Source: Lepidodermella squamata (lineage: Eukaryota; Gastrotricha). From it: a DNA stretch of 64,000 bases. Position 1 is the first letter of the stretch, and every line of letters starts with the position of its first letter. The stretch lies in assembly GCA_047495785.1 (NCBI GenBank), contig JBLDXI010000015.1, positions 558,001 to 622,000 on the forward strand, in the 5' to 3' direction. A program made the translations under genes and the position numbers. The notes beneath the pieces are model-generated. The model saw nothing but the letters and a program-made list of their open reading frames with translations. It was not told the DNA's origin and did not search any database. This document shows positions 1-11,936 of this stretch, piece by piece.

Positions 1-886
1 CAGCGCAGTCGCAAATGTTTGGCCCAGCACAAGTGCCACCATTCTTGCAGGTAACCGTTGTGCAGAGAGCTATGGCAATGGCACGGACTTTGAACATGCC
101 ACCATGAATGCAGCAGAGACGTTGACTTACAAATGTCGCAATTTGCACCACTCCAGGCGCTTGAACAGCTGCAAATGTTTGCGCCGACACAAGTTTGCCG
201 GCTGTTACAATTCGAGCAAGTATCTAACCATTTTAGAAAAGAAGGGTCAATTAATAATGACAAATATTCGTCTCTTACATTTATTGCAAGTTGTTCCCGA
301 GTAGCCACTAGGGCAGATGCAAGTACCAGAACTGTAGGTTCCGCCGTTAAGGCAGACGATAGACTGGGCCTTTAAATCGTCCCGTATAAATTATAAATGC
401 AGAACTATTAGATTGCAATTAATTCGACCTATCTATGTATGGTCGCTATCGAATTAATGGTATAGCTACCCAAGCTGGTCTCGACCTTTTTATCTTGAGC
501 ATAATTTGTTTTTCTTCTTGTCGAATAGCTCAATTTCCACGTCTATTAAGTAGAGATCTATGCAATAAAGGTAACTTGGATACCCCGCAAACACTTTTGT
601 CAAATACTCTTTCCTAATTTGGAAATGTATGCTTCGCAAAGAACAAAATTGGACTGCTTCTTTTGAAAGCAACGCCACCCGATGAAGGCCATTACGCATT
701 ATAGTTGACATTACATTGGGTGAATTGTTAAATACGTACCGCTGGGTTTCTGACCTGTTGATTCGAGGTGCAGGCGTGGATCAGACCAGCTGTAACCAGA
801 ACTGATCATCGGTAGAATAAATTTTAGAAATTGTATAAAGACGTCTCAAAACATTTACCGAGAAGTAAAGGTAGGATTACAAGCAT
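1..886 (-). CDS. EGF-repeat cathepsin-like cysteine protease, N-terminal part (cut by window edge)
   Basis: First part of a fourth copy of the EGF/C1A protease family; the rest lies left of the window. Exons on the minus strand: 886-859, 801-740, 369-279, 223-131 and 69-1 (open). Phases agree at each junction (1, 0, 1, 1). Exons 1 and 2 join to a signal peptide beginning MLVILPLLLVLVTAG and ending near IHAC; exon 3 gives a Cys-rich EGF-like unit (VCLNGGTY...CICPSGYSG), exon 4 a second (CSNCNSRQTC), exon 5 a third (CKNGGTC). The protease domain is not visible here, so the identity rests on exon-by-exon match to the complete copies at 8,013-10,747 and 12,872-16,522. Start chosen because it gives a signal peptide and matches the ATG context of the paralogues. 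Confidence 0.8.
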
Positions 887-987
887 ATTAGCTATAAATT
901 TTGCAGAAATGCAGTTTGATGTGAACCGCGAAATTACTCTCGCGATTGTGAATGGTTAGCCGTTGAAGTTTTCGCACTCAAATGCAA

Positions 988-1009
988 ATGCCATTGTTTA
1001 GCCGCCCAC
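988..1009 (-). promoter_or_regulatory. Conserved 22-nt element upstream of EGF-protease gene (copy at left edge)
   Basis: On the minus strand it contains GGCTAAACAATGGCAT. The same element, at nearly the same distance (102-110 nt) from the ATG, occurs before the other three family members, so it is either a shared promoter element or a well preserved part of the duplicated upstream region. Function is inferred only. Confidence 0.5.
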
Positions 1010-1839
1010 GGCCAGAAAGCATTTGCGCCCGCGAACTTGAGCCATTTAATAGAGGAATACCGCGTTCTAAGTATTATTAGGTGTGAATATCAGTGCCAAA
1101 TAAGAGACCTAGGACCTAGGAGTTTCGTTGGGGTTTTAAAACTGTATTAAGAAATACTGGGTCATTTGAACGTGCCGCATTGAAAAGGCCTTTGCCGTTT
1201 TTTTGCGTCACACAATTGGGAGAGGGGCGTGAGCTCATATCAATCTACTAAACAATTACTCGAATTAAGAAGAATTACCTAGCTTTTGCACACTTTTACT
1301 AATCGGTTCGCAGTTTCCACTGCAAGCAAACTACAAAAGGAACTAGGTGAAAAAACGACGACGGGTCAAAAATAATCGCGTTTATGGCAGAATTTAGAAA
1401 TTTTCTGGAAGGAAAAATCAAGAACCAAGTTTTTTCAGATGGACCAAGGCGTATTTAATATGCAAGTTTATCTCAGGAACTATCAGGCGGCGGAGAAGAT
1501 AAATAGGCATTGGGCATTGGAATGACCATAAGAATGACTGGCTACTTTTCTACGGATAAACTGCCGCATGTAATTTTAAATAAAAAATGCACCAATCGAG
1601 AAGCTAATCCACAATCCACACACTCTGTGGCATAATGAGAGTCACGTAAACTGTAGTTTACATTTATTGCAGCCAGATCTGGAGTTCGATTGAACTTGAC
1701 GCTATTATAACGTTATTCTGTTTGTCTGGATTCATTTCAAATTCAATTTCATGTACATCATCTCCGCGTTCCCTGCCGGCCTCATTCATCCACGCTGCTT
1801 TACTGTATATCTACTAATTTTCGGTGACCATTAATTTTC

Positions 1840-2230
1840 GTGTGTGGCCGACCACATGTTAGGCATCGTTCGTCTCCGGAGCAATTCCGCGCCATATGGC
1901 CGTATCGCTGGCATCGGAAGCATTGCATCACATCTGGAGGTTTCACAACAAACCCTCGGAATCGCAGCAGAAATGGTTTCGCAGTCAGGCCGTTCTTTAC
2001 AGCGCATTCAGCTAGAAGCTAGATCGTAGTCAGACAGCTTGAACATTGACCGGTTGCCTCGAAGGGTAACAGTCTTAGCCAGTTTGTCGCCAAAGGCTGC
2101 CGCAATGTGGGTCGCCGTGACGGCAGTCGCATCAAAATTGGTCAGAATTACTCAGTATTTATCCGGTCGTTGCGAGATGATCTTGGCCCCGTCCAATGCC
2201 AGTTGATAACCAGTTGTTACCATGTTTTAA
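1840..2230 (-). pseudogene. Relic of a retrotransposon ORF1 with CCHC zinc knuckles
   Basis: Reading the minus strand, a stretch ending near 1840 encodes CFRCQRYGHMARNC (C-x2-C-x4-H-x4-C, at 1922-1881) followed by CLTCGRPH, the start of a second knuckle. This arrangement is typical of the nucleic-acid-binding ORF1 protein of Jockey-like non-LTR retrotransposons. Upstream (to about 2230) another frame carries a plausible continuation interrupted by a stop, and the knuckle frame is shifted relative to it. So it is a decayed fragment, not a gene. It is not close in sequence to the ORF1 of the element at 42-47 kb and is probably from a different family. Confidence 0.6.
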
Positions 2231-3564
2231 GTTGGGCTGGCCGAGTTTGTGTAAATGTTTTGTTTGAGCTTTCTAAAACTGATAGAATGAGGCTGTGCGG
2301 AAATACGCGAGAATAGTGTGCCGCTATTTGTTGGGCTCTTCCAGGTAAAAAATTCACAAAATATAGCCAAATATAGCTTCGCTGGCAGGTGACTCAACGC
2401 CCTATATATATTTAGCTCAGCTGCCATTTTTTCACGGTATCGATCTTAAAAATTAAAAATACGCCAATTCTCTCAAAAAGCGCTCTAACGTACGATTTGT
2501 CGTAAGAAGATGATAGCTAGTTTAGAAAAATTGAGGCCTATGCGAGCGATATTTTTCTGGACTATATGCTGAGAGAATGACCGAGGTATCTCCAGCTCAC
2601 AAGGTCTACTTCGCACTATTCATTATTCATGTAGGACTATTCATTATAATCATCAATTTTCTAATCATTTTATCGCGAACAGCAAGCATTCGCTTCGAAA
2701 TTTAGATTGCAGACTATAGCTATGTCGGCTAAGATACCAAGAATACATTACGTTTTGAGATTGAGGGTGTGAAACATACTCATACTCATACTCTTAATTA
2801 ATGAAAGTTGCCTTTCGACATTTAGCATTCGGTATCAGACATCATCGCAAGGCTTATGAGTCAACCATTCCCATGGTTGATGGTCGAACCATGGTCCCCA
2901 GGCTTTGCGTTTTGCGTGCTGATTAGCCATATCTTGATTGCCGGTGAATAGCGTCCTACACCGGGAGGGAGGAAACCGCGGACTCGGGGGGATTTGCTTG
3001 ACGGTGATCCCAGCATGTACGCACTCGAGGATTGTGCCCTTGGCTTCGTAATCGGCGATACGTCTTCATGTCAGCTTGATTTACGGTCCCAGAAACGCCG
3101 CATTCAAAGCGTAGAAGACTGATTGGTGTTGCTGTTCTGGTGATTGAACCCTTGCCTCTTCGCCGCCAGAGAGACGGCTATATGAATCTCGTTGCCCGAT
3201 GGGTCACCCGATGGGCTCTTACGTGAATTTGATTACAATTAAGGCTATTCTGTTCAGTTGTTCCTCGCTGCAATTCATTCAAAATTAATATACATATTAT
3301 TGGAGTTTTATTGCGAGTTAATTCATGTATCCTGCATCCTGCATATTTTTAAGGTCTAAATTTTTGCCAATGATAGGCTAGCGCTGCCAACAAGCTACCA
3401 GTTACGCCACCCGAGTAAGCTCTTTGTTCAGCTGAGCGCACTTCGATCAGCTTTCGCAAAGTTCCTGCTATCTACCCGGTTGCCCGGTTGCCAGAAGATT
3501 GACGTCAGTAAAGCAGCTGTTTAGCTGACAATGTATTCTTCGAGTGTATCATCAAAAAGCCCTT

Positions 3565-3573
3565 TATATAATA
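3565..3573 (+). promoter_or_regulatory. TATA-like box of the lectin gene
   Basis: TATATAATA about 90 nt before the first ATG of the lectin gene. Assigned by position only. Confidence 0.35.
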
Positions 3574-3656
3574 CCGCGAGCTTCTGAATTTTATCATTCA
3601 TTTTCGCTATTAACTTTACTGAGTTTCAATACTTTGTTCTATTCATTCCAGGCTAA

Positions 3657-6600
3657 ATGCTAGTCAAAGCTCTGCCCGCGCTGTTTTTGCGTAAGTTTCC
3701 GCTGTTATGTTCCAACAATTCACAATTTCTTTTAATTCTTTTTAAGAGCTTGCATTGTTCGAACTGCTTGCTAATGGTAATCTCTTAAACTTGAAGCCTA
3801 ATAAAGGGCTTATCAAGTCGAACGTGACCATCAACGTCAAGCCAAAAGCGCAGATTCGGCTCAATAGCACAACACCTTTCTACTTCTGCAATATGACCAC
3901 TGTCCGGCCGAAAACTGTGAAACCGAGTGCCCCGACTGTGGGTAAGAAGCCGAAAGCTCCTGCAAAACCAACAAACGGAACTACAGTGGCCACCACTAAG
4001 CCGAAAAGCGGAGTTTCCCCCAAGCCGAAAGCTCCTGCAATGCCGAAGAAACCGAATACGGCGAATGCTACTGCGCCAAATAGTGGGAAGCCAGCCAAGC
4101 CGAAGAACGGAGTGTCCCCCAAGCCGAAAGCTCTCTCAACGCCGAAGAAACCGAATACGGTGATTACTACTACACCGAAAAGCGGAGTCAAACCCAAGCC
4201 GGTAGCTCCTCCATCGCCGAAAGGAGGTGAGTAACTCAGTTCATTGTGAATCATTGTGCGAAGAAGGAACTGAGGTGTTTTTCCAGCACCCAGCCGAAAA
4301 ACCCAAAGGGTTTCCCTCATTTTTTTCACTCGTTCTCTGTTTGGAATCCCGGAGCTGGGGGGTCCCTTGAACCTCGCACCCTGCTTTGAATCGCAATCGA
4401 TTTTCCCGGCGTTTTATTATTCCAAAAAGTATTCAAATTTCTTCCCTTCCTAAATACAGTCGTGACGTGGCGTCAAGTTTTATATAAATATAACAGCTCA
4501 TTTGACTTTCACAGCGGTATGCAAAACACCTTGCGCGAACGGTGGAACTTGTGCTGCTGGCAACACGTGCAAGTGCGCCGCTGGATGGACTGGACCTGCT
4601 TGCGAGAAGTGTAAGCTCCTATTCCTATACAATATACAATACAAAATTGATCGCCATCATACAATGGCTTTCGCCTCTTGCTTTTCCAATGCAATGCGGT
4701 TAAGTATCATTCCGATTTTAATGTTCATATATTCACATTTCTCAGCTGAGTGTTCGAAACCATGCGAAAATGGCGGGACGTGCAACGGACCTGAAAGCTG
4801 CAAATGCAATGATTTGTTCTCTGGACCAACCTGTTCTCAAGGTATACTGCATATTTTCAAATATTTCGAAATACAGCTTTCCCAAATCAAATTGTAAATA
4901 TAAGCTTATTTGAATGTTTTCCATTAACAGCGGTATGCAAAACCCCTTGCGCAAACGGTGGAACTTGCGCTGCTGGCAAAGCTGGCAACACATGCCAGTG
5001 CACTGCCGGATGGACTGGAACGGCTTGCGAGAAGTGTAAGATCTTTAGCAACGCAATTATTATCACAATTTACAATTCATACCATTCCAGCTGAGTGTTC
5101 GAGACTATGTGAAAATGGTGGGACCTGCAACGGGGTTGAGAGCTGCAAATGTAATTCATTGTTCTCAGGACCGACCTGTTCTCAAGGTACGCTATCCAGA
5201 TCTGTTAATTTATCGAGTATAATACATATTTGTTATTTTAGCAAAATTATTCGTACCAGAAAAGGGTCTTGATGTCACTTTCGAAGAAGCTTCGGAACTT
5301 TGCAAAAAGGCCAACGCAAGACTGTTCACGCCCAAAGATCAATCGCAACTCGACGCCTTCAGGTCCTATCTCAAGGGAGGTCAATCACCATCACGTCCTA
5401 TTTGGATCGGGGCGGCGTCGTCTGCTTACGCTTGGGGCAACAACAAGCCTGTTGATAACTCGATGTGGAACACGAAAACGGAAGCTGGTGATGCAGAATG
5501 TATAAGTTTTTCAGTCGTAACGGAATAGTTGAAATAATCAGTGTTTCAATTTCCCTGATGAAGGCGTAGAGCTCTACACTAACCTCCCAAACAGGGGTCA
5601 ACCGATGAAAGGAACCGGCCTGCTGACTGTTGACTGTGCAAAAAAGTACAAGGGTGTCATTTGCCAGGATACTAAATCGGTATAGCTTATATCGAAATCA
5701 TCTATATCTTACGCAAATTTGCCTTTGTTTCAGTTTCTCATGCAAGCATTCGAGTTAGACGGCGATCGAGCTGCTGCGATGAAATTGTGCGAGCGGGAAG
5801 GAATGCGACTGCCCATCCTCAGTGATCCCAGTCAGTTCGAAGCAGCTAACAGCGTTCTTCAAGAGGCGTTTTATGCCTACGAGGATAAGTCTGTTCCTGT
5901 CTGGGCAAGCAGACTGCCTGGGGCAAATCTCGATCCTGCTAGCAAGGGAATGTCTCCAGCCCGTAAGTATCCCCGAAAATGTGCTCTATTGTCAAAATGT
6001 AACATGATTACTGGATTTCGCCTTCAGATGTCCAATACATCTACCCATCCAATACTGTATCGCCTAAACCGGCCACTGATAAGGGAACGGCGATTTGCGA
6101 ACGATTCACTGGTGAGTTATCAGTTCACCGCTAGACTGGCCTCGAATTTCTCTTGAAATTTTAAGCAACTTGCACACCCGCTTGCGAGAATGGCGGAACA
6201 TGCACTGATACGAATGTCTGTGCCTGTGCTGATGGTTTTGTAGGGCCAACCTGTAGCAAATGTGAGCTAGCATTTTAGTGCTTGATGAGTTTAATACAAT
6301 ATGTTTCTTCGCGCATAGCCAAATACTTCAAGGTGCCGACCGTTGGCCCCGCGCCATATGGACCATATTGTCCATATGGTGCTTGCGAAGCTGCCGGCGG
6401 TGTTTTGGCTTCCATTCGCACGCCAGGTGAAGCCGAGCAAGCGAAAGCTGTTGCCGGCAAGTCGTACAGGGGAGTCTTCATTGGCCTCGGTGTTCTATAT
6501 GCATTCTATGGAACCAGTAGCCCTGGTATTTATAAGCGAGTCCCCATGTGACCGGGTCCGATTGGCTGGAAAGTCAGCAGCGATACAGCATATCAAGGGG

Positions 6601-7251
6601 GATGTAAGGCTCTAGCTCTAGTTTGAAATGGCATTTACTTGAATTGAAATCTTTCAATCAGGCTTACGAATCGAAAAAGAAGGTTTTTCCACTGCCCCTT
6701 GCGATGGTTTGGGCCCGTATGGTTTATGCGGCAATTATAAGGTAAGACTGCTGAATTCCCAACATTTCAAAAAGTTCAATTTTTCTCATTTTCATGCGCT
6801 GTCAGACGAGAGAAATCACAAACATCGTATACAACAATCAGGATGGGCGGTTGGACACGTTTTATAAGTTGTGTTCCCAAGGCAATCGCGAAATTGGCCT
6901 CTGGTCGATCGACACTCTCGCAGATTTCGCAAAAGTAGAGAAAATGTTTTCATCAATCGTTAAAACCTTAGCCGTGAATGGCAATCGCTATGGCACTCGT
7001 GAATTTAGCCATGCTTCAGGAGAGAAGATGGACCACAAGACCTTCCCTATCCCATGGGCTAAAGACGCCCAGTTTGTAGTGGGGAATGGATGTAAGTTAT
7101 TCGATAGAGCACCGATGCCCGAAAATACGATTCTCCCATTTTAGGCGTTGTCCTGCGGTCTGATGGATTCATTGAAGACTCGTCTTGCTACTGGACGAGT
7201 AGTCGAGAGGAAGATAGACCCGCAGCACTATGCAGCGTGAAGCCTGAATAA
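3657..7251 (+). CDS. Secreted multidomain C-type lectin with EGF repeats; in-frame TGA
   Basis: Fifteen exons with matching phases: 3657-3690, 3747-4226, 4515-4610, 4746-4841, 4931-5035, 5091-5186, 5242-5499, 5564-5679, 5734-5962, 6028-6111, 6166-6261, 6319-6603, 6662-6741, 6806-7091, 7145-7251 (about 815 codons). Order: signal peptide (MLVKALPALFLQLALF), a Lys/Pro-rich low-complexity stretch of about 110 residues with repeated PKPKAP/PKKPN units, four EGF-like exons alternating between two types (CKTPCANGGTC and CENGGTC), C-type-lectin units 1 and 2, a fifth EGF, then lectin units 3 and 4. Lectin unit 1 has the expected A...C...L, WIG, W and two late Cys. Exon 12 has an in-frame TGA at 6549-6551, although the frame stays sensible on both sides and the exon keeps phase 1-1. 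The allele therefore encodes a protein without the end of unit 3 and without unit 4, or the base is an error. The AATAAA at 7312-7317 suits polyadenylation. Ligand unknown; probably a mucosal, cuticular or immune lectin. Confidence 0.8.
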
Positions 7252-8012
7252 TTGAGACGAGCGATTTGCTCGAAAGATGATGAGCTGAGAGTTGAGAGCA
7301 TTGATTGTTAAAATAAATGAGCGAATACTGCTGAATGATAAAAAAGTGTTGAATATATCATCTTGAATTCGAATTACGCTATGGTCAAAAAGCTCTTAGA
7401 AAAAAGTGAAAAATATCAGGAACTCGGCATAGGATGGATCTAAAGTCTCTTTGAAGTTTAGCATGGGAGCCTTCAAAAAAGATTTTCGAAAGTTTTCGGT
7501 TTTTTAAACTTCACTCTGCCTCTATTCCCATTCACGAGCAGCCCGTCCTTTTTATTCCATCCTAATCCCAAGTGCGACCGCTCCCACAAATCTGACTACA
7601 CGACCAGACCTTCCGAAAAATAGTTGGCATTGAAAATTGCAAATCACGCAAATAATGGCATTTAGCGCCTTGTTTGGTGTGTTTTTCAGGTTTGGGTTTG
7701 TTTCTTCAGCGGATAAAACGGATTAAGGCGACCAGATCTTCAGATATATTTTCTCTAGGAAACCGCTATGCGAACTTCAAGTCAGAGCGAACCTTTAAAG
7801 ATTTCCTAGCCCGTCTTACAACTACAAAGGTCAATGCATTTGAAATACATAATTCGGGAAATACGCTAGATTTTATTAGCACTTACACGGAGGACAACTT
7901 GGTATTTAGATCGTCGAGAGACTGCAAAACGAGTATTATCAGTTTTCAAGTACGAAAGGTTACAAGAACACACAGGGTGAAACGCTGTTTGATTTAGTTC
8001 AATAGGTTCTTG
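7252..8012. other. Convergent intergenic region
   Basis: 3' ends of the lectin gene and protease copy A face each other. Contains AATAAA (7312-7317, plus strand) for the lectin. A 107-codon open frame at 7674-7997 has no recognisable domain, signal peptide or start context, and I treat it as chance. Confidence 0.5.
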
Positions 8013-10747
8013 TCACTTGAAGTAGGGCCACACAACACTGTTTTCTATGGCGCATCTATTAACGCCTTTGCGGATTTTGAAATAGCCTTTTATGCCCCAA
8101 CTGGTACCCCACGAATTGCGGCCAATCCAGTACTCCTCGTTAGTTATCGGTTCCACGCCGTATCCAACAATAACCACGTCATGGTTGACATTGGTCGGGC
8201 AGTCTTTAAAGTCAAAAACGCCTTCCTTGTAGGCCTGGAATCTTGACTCGGCGTGCATATCGACCTGAATCGGACCGTACTGCAAAGCGTCCATCATTTT
8301 CTTTACCATTGTTGATCTCAAAATTTGGTTTGTTGTCGTCAGCGTATCGGCGGATTCGACATATGACAGACCGGTTATCGGCAATGGCGAAGTTTTAACG
8401 GTACTTAAAACACAAGAGCCCTCCTTTTGCGTATACGGGTAATCCTCCCCTCTCGCAAAGACTTTGGCCGACCTGTAGTAAGCCACCACGCCTCTGAAAT
8501 TGCCGCCGTTGCAACCATTCGCAACTACACCTGTGTTCCTGGCGCAGTCCACCAGCTGTTGTTCAGACATTAAAACGGGAACGGCTTTGTTTTTCAGCGC
8601 CAGACGGGACTCGATGACCGTATTAGCTGCGAACGTGTAGCACGAACCGCATTCCTGCTGGTTTTTTATCGGCGTTAAATAGCCTTTTATTCTCCAGTCA
8701 AGTGTAGCACCTGCAAATCAAATAATACTTATAGATTACAGATGGAATCGCTCGCAATTAATACGGTTGATGTGATACTAGTCACTAGTCATACAATTCG
8801 CTTCGTGAAGTGCAACTTTTATGCACGTCGAGAGGTGTTTTATTTTCCCTTAGTTTTTTTTCTCTCAGCTCATGCGATTTTGTACCTTAATCATATGGGT
8901 TTAGAGTGTCAAAATAAAAGCTCGGGGAACTTCTTGGTTGAGGAACAACAAGTCTTCGACAATGTTTATGTATATTTAGGTAAACTCTGGCTTTTCTAGC
9001 AATCATGAATCGCGATGAAAATTCATTCAAACAAGGCCCCTATGGTTTCAGCTCGCGAAATTTGCACTGCAGAAATTTTGCAAATGAGCCTATATAAGCC
9101 CTATCAAATCAGGAAAAAATTGCCTAAATGAAATCAAATCAAAGTTATACTGCCAAGTGAACGTTGAAATGTAACGAGAGTAGGCTTACGAATCTAAAGC
9201 GCTGTTTTCACTGGGCTATATTCATCGAGGTATCTTAATAATTTAGTGGTATTTCCACATCGTAGTTTTCTCAGGCTCCTTTTTCAACCCAGCTCATTTT
9301 TCTTAAGAATAAAGGCATAAGAGGTAAAAGGCATGAATCACAAACCTGGGATTGGTACCGCATCGTTAGCATCCAACGGAGTCAAACCAGGTGCATTTCC
9401 ATAGTTAGTATCAGCGGGCGGGTAGGAATTGAGTGGCCGAGTCGTGTACAAGTCTCGCTCTAATTTTGTTGTATCAACTTTGTCATTATAAACAACGCAA
9501 GTCTTCCGGCCAGTCTCCACTCCATCATCCTTCTCGATCCAGCATAAAATCACATCGTTTCCGACCTGAGTCTGAGTGTACGAGTAATTGACTTCGCGCT
9601 TCCGCCTCCGCTTGCTGCTCACGGTAGTATCTTTTCCAAGCAGATTTTTCTTCTTCCATTCGTCCGTCTTTGCACTGTATTGATTCAGGCCGTACTTCAC
9701 ATCAGGATTGTCCGAGTCCTTGTTCCATTCGTCGATTTCGTCGATTTCTTTCAGCAGAGTTGCTTCCGCTGCATCGTCATCCCCATCGCTAGCGATGTCG
9801 GAATCTGGATACAGTTTTTTGAAAGCTGCCCATCTGGGATCTTCAGTAGCTAAGGATTATAATTATTCAATACGTTAACAATAACCGATCACCAAAGATT
9901 CAACCTTACCGCAAGACGGGCCCGAATAGTCCTTCGAGAGACATTTGCACGTGTTTTTTCCAATACAAGTTGCGCCATTTTGGCAGAAATTCGCCGGGCA
10001 TCCTGCTGAAAGAAAAACGAGCTCTTTTAAGTATCAAGTATAAATAAAAACAAGCAAGGAGGAATTTCAAAGTTGAAAATGCAGGATGAGAAAGGGAGAT
10101 GAAAGATGGGTTCGCCGCACGCAGGACTCCTTCGAGGAGTTCAACTTACATGTTCCACAGTCGGTTCCAAACCAACCAACAGGGCAGTCGCAGATGTTAG
10201 GTCCCGAACATGTCCCGCCGTTCCTGCACGTAATCGTTGTACATAGCGCTAAAACAATTATTTCAACGTCTCGATTTCAGTTTCTTAGCGAGAGGGGCGG
10301 TCATTATCCCTACATATATCGCAATTTGCCCCGGTCCAACCGCTCGAACAGCTACAGATGTTTGCCCCAACACAGGTTTGTCGGCTGTTACAATTCGAGC
10401 AAGTAACTATGTTCGTTTCCGAAAGATGAATCAATGCAAAATCTTACGGCTAAATTTCTTACACTTATTGCATGTTGTCCCCGAGTAGCCCGTTGGGCAG
10501 ATGCAAGTTCCAGAACTGGAGCTGTATGTTCCACCGTTGAGGCAGAAAACAGACTGGGCCTACCAGAATAGAGTCATTTTAACGTATTTCTACACCATTT
10601 TATACTGACGACGGGTTTTTGAGATTGTTGAGCCGGGGTGCATGCGTAGATTGACTCAACAGACACCAGAACTGATTATTGACAGGATATATCTGATTAG
10701 GATTTATCCCTGAGAAAATGTTTACCCATCAGAGAGAGTACAAGCAT
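8013..10747 (-). CDS. EGF-repeat, furin-site, papain-type (C1A) cysteine protease, copy A
   Basis: Eight exons on the minus strand, phases consistent: 10747-10726, 10671-10610, 10559-10463, 10406-10314, 10248-10150, 10005-9910, 9849-9346, 8710-8013; 556 residues. Signal peptide (MLVLSLMVLVSV), then four Cys-rich EGF-like exons of 93-99 nt, all phase 1-1. The propeptide starts DPRWAAFKKLYPD, has an Asp/Glu-rich middle, and ends with an I29-like KYGLNQYSAKTDEW. A KRRRKR site follows, then a linker of about 100 residues containing CWIEKDDGVETGRKTC. The mature C1A domain has LDWR, CGSCYTFA (catalytic Cys), SEQQLVDC, GCNGG, NHDVVIVGYG (catalytic His) and WIGRNSWG (catalytic Asn), so it should be active. 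Expected to be secreted and cleaved by a proprotein convertase. EGF modules in front of an active cathepsin-L-like protease are not the standard layout of the family. One exon junction (10610) is less certain, because two GT donors are possible. Confidence 0.85.
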
Positions 10748-10855
10748 TTAACTCGTGTTTGGTGCTGCTAACTGTGAAAAATGATATTGCACCAATATTT
10801 TGCACATGTGTTTGATGCTCAAAGATTCACATTTTCGCTCACGCGCTTGAGCCTA

Positions 10856-10877
10856 ATGCTATTGTTTTGCCGCCGCC
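10856..10877 (-). promoter_or_regulatory. Conserved upstream element of protease copy A
   Basis: Minus-strand copy reads GGCAAAACAATAGCAT in its core and begins 109 nt before the ATG. It differs from copy B at only a few positions. Confidence 0.5.
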
Positions 10878-11901
10878 TTCTATAAGATTTTGTACCGCGT
10901 GGATTTTAGCAATTTAACTCTGGATTAAATGGCATTTTGCGTGATGGTCTTTAGTAAAACACGTTTTTCTTTTTATTTGAGAAATATTCACCAAGCTGGC
11001 CGTGTGCATAAACCGGAAACGCAATAAGGGTAGAACGAGCATCAGTTGCTAAGTGAGACGACTTGAGCCCATAGGATAAATTTGAAACTGAACGCAGTAT
11101 CCTCTTAAAAGCGCGGCGTGAAAATGTGACCACTTGTGAGCATTTTGAGAAAATATCATTGCCTCCAGCGATTCTCTTCTCAGTTGCCTGGGCCTAAAGG
11201 TGCCTGAACTCTTCTCAGGTGATGGCCCTTAGTTCTCTAACGAGCAGCAGCGCCGATTCGCGATTCGCCCAAGCAGGACTCACACCGTACAAAAGACAAA
11301 AGGCAAACTAGCCGCGTGATGGGTAGTTTCCTGGCATTTCAGTAATGCCAGGAGCTGCCATTTGCCGAATGAGATTGAACAGGGTTGGCGATAGCTCTGG
11401 AAGCGCCGGAAGAGACTTCAGCTGCACACTTGGGTTTTCAGACCGCGGGCCTCGAAGCCCATCCTTTCATGAAGGCAATAGTCTTTTTCCGAAGCAGCTC
11501 GCAGTGGAGCTGAATATATTGAGGTAATTCATGATTGCGGCCCGTCTTATCGAAAGCTTGCTTAAAATGTACCACGGCACAAGTCTCCACCCTTCGTAGG
11601 CTTTTCAAACGAGCCCCACACTAGCGACCAGTTGGAAAGAGCGCCGGGACTCGAGATAAACATGAAACCTTGCTACGAATGAGACTGCTGATATGTTACT
11701 TTTCAACCGTTCATGGTACGACAGCGAGCGATGGCTCAAAAAAAACAGGCGAGAGTTCTCGTTCGAACGGATGTTGCCGCGCGAAAAAAGTCCACGAATA
11801 TACAAAATTCTGAGTGAATAAACTGATTCGAAAGTTTCTTGGACATAGTAAAGTAATGTTGCTAGTAGTGTAGTTATCATTCTGCAGCAGCGGTTCGCAA
11901 A

Positions 11902-11936
11902 GTGGCGCACCCGTGCGCATTGGCGCATTGGCGCAC
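11902..11936. repeat. Short GGCGCA-rich repeat cluster
   Basis: GTGGCGCAC followed by CGTGCGC, then GGCGCATTGGCGCATTGGCGCAC. The word GTGGCGCAC recurs in the hairpin 660 bp further on. Confidence 0.5.

Larger units (their letters stand above)
887..3656. other. Intergenic region
   Basis: Divergent intergenic space between the left-edge protease and the lectin gene. Apart from the upstream element, a degraded retrotransposon fragment and a TATA-like box before the lectin gene, I see only short stop-rich open frames. Confidence 0.6.

Noticed and set aside
2880-3240. Possible tRNA-like words (GGTCGAACC, GATTGAACCC)
   Set aside because: No matching acceptor stem or anticodon arm could be drawn around them.
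3880-4329. 149-codon minus-strand open frame rich in Gly and Phe
   Set aside because: Exact antisense shadow of the Lys/Pro repeat in lectin exon 2; no signal or splice context.
7674-7997. 107-codon plus-strand frame between lectin and protease
   Set aside because: No domain, no signal peptide, lies in the 3' region of two convergent genes.
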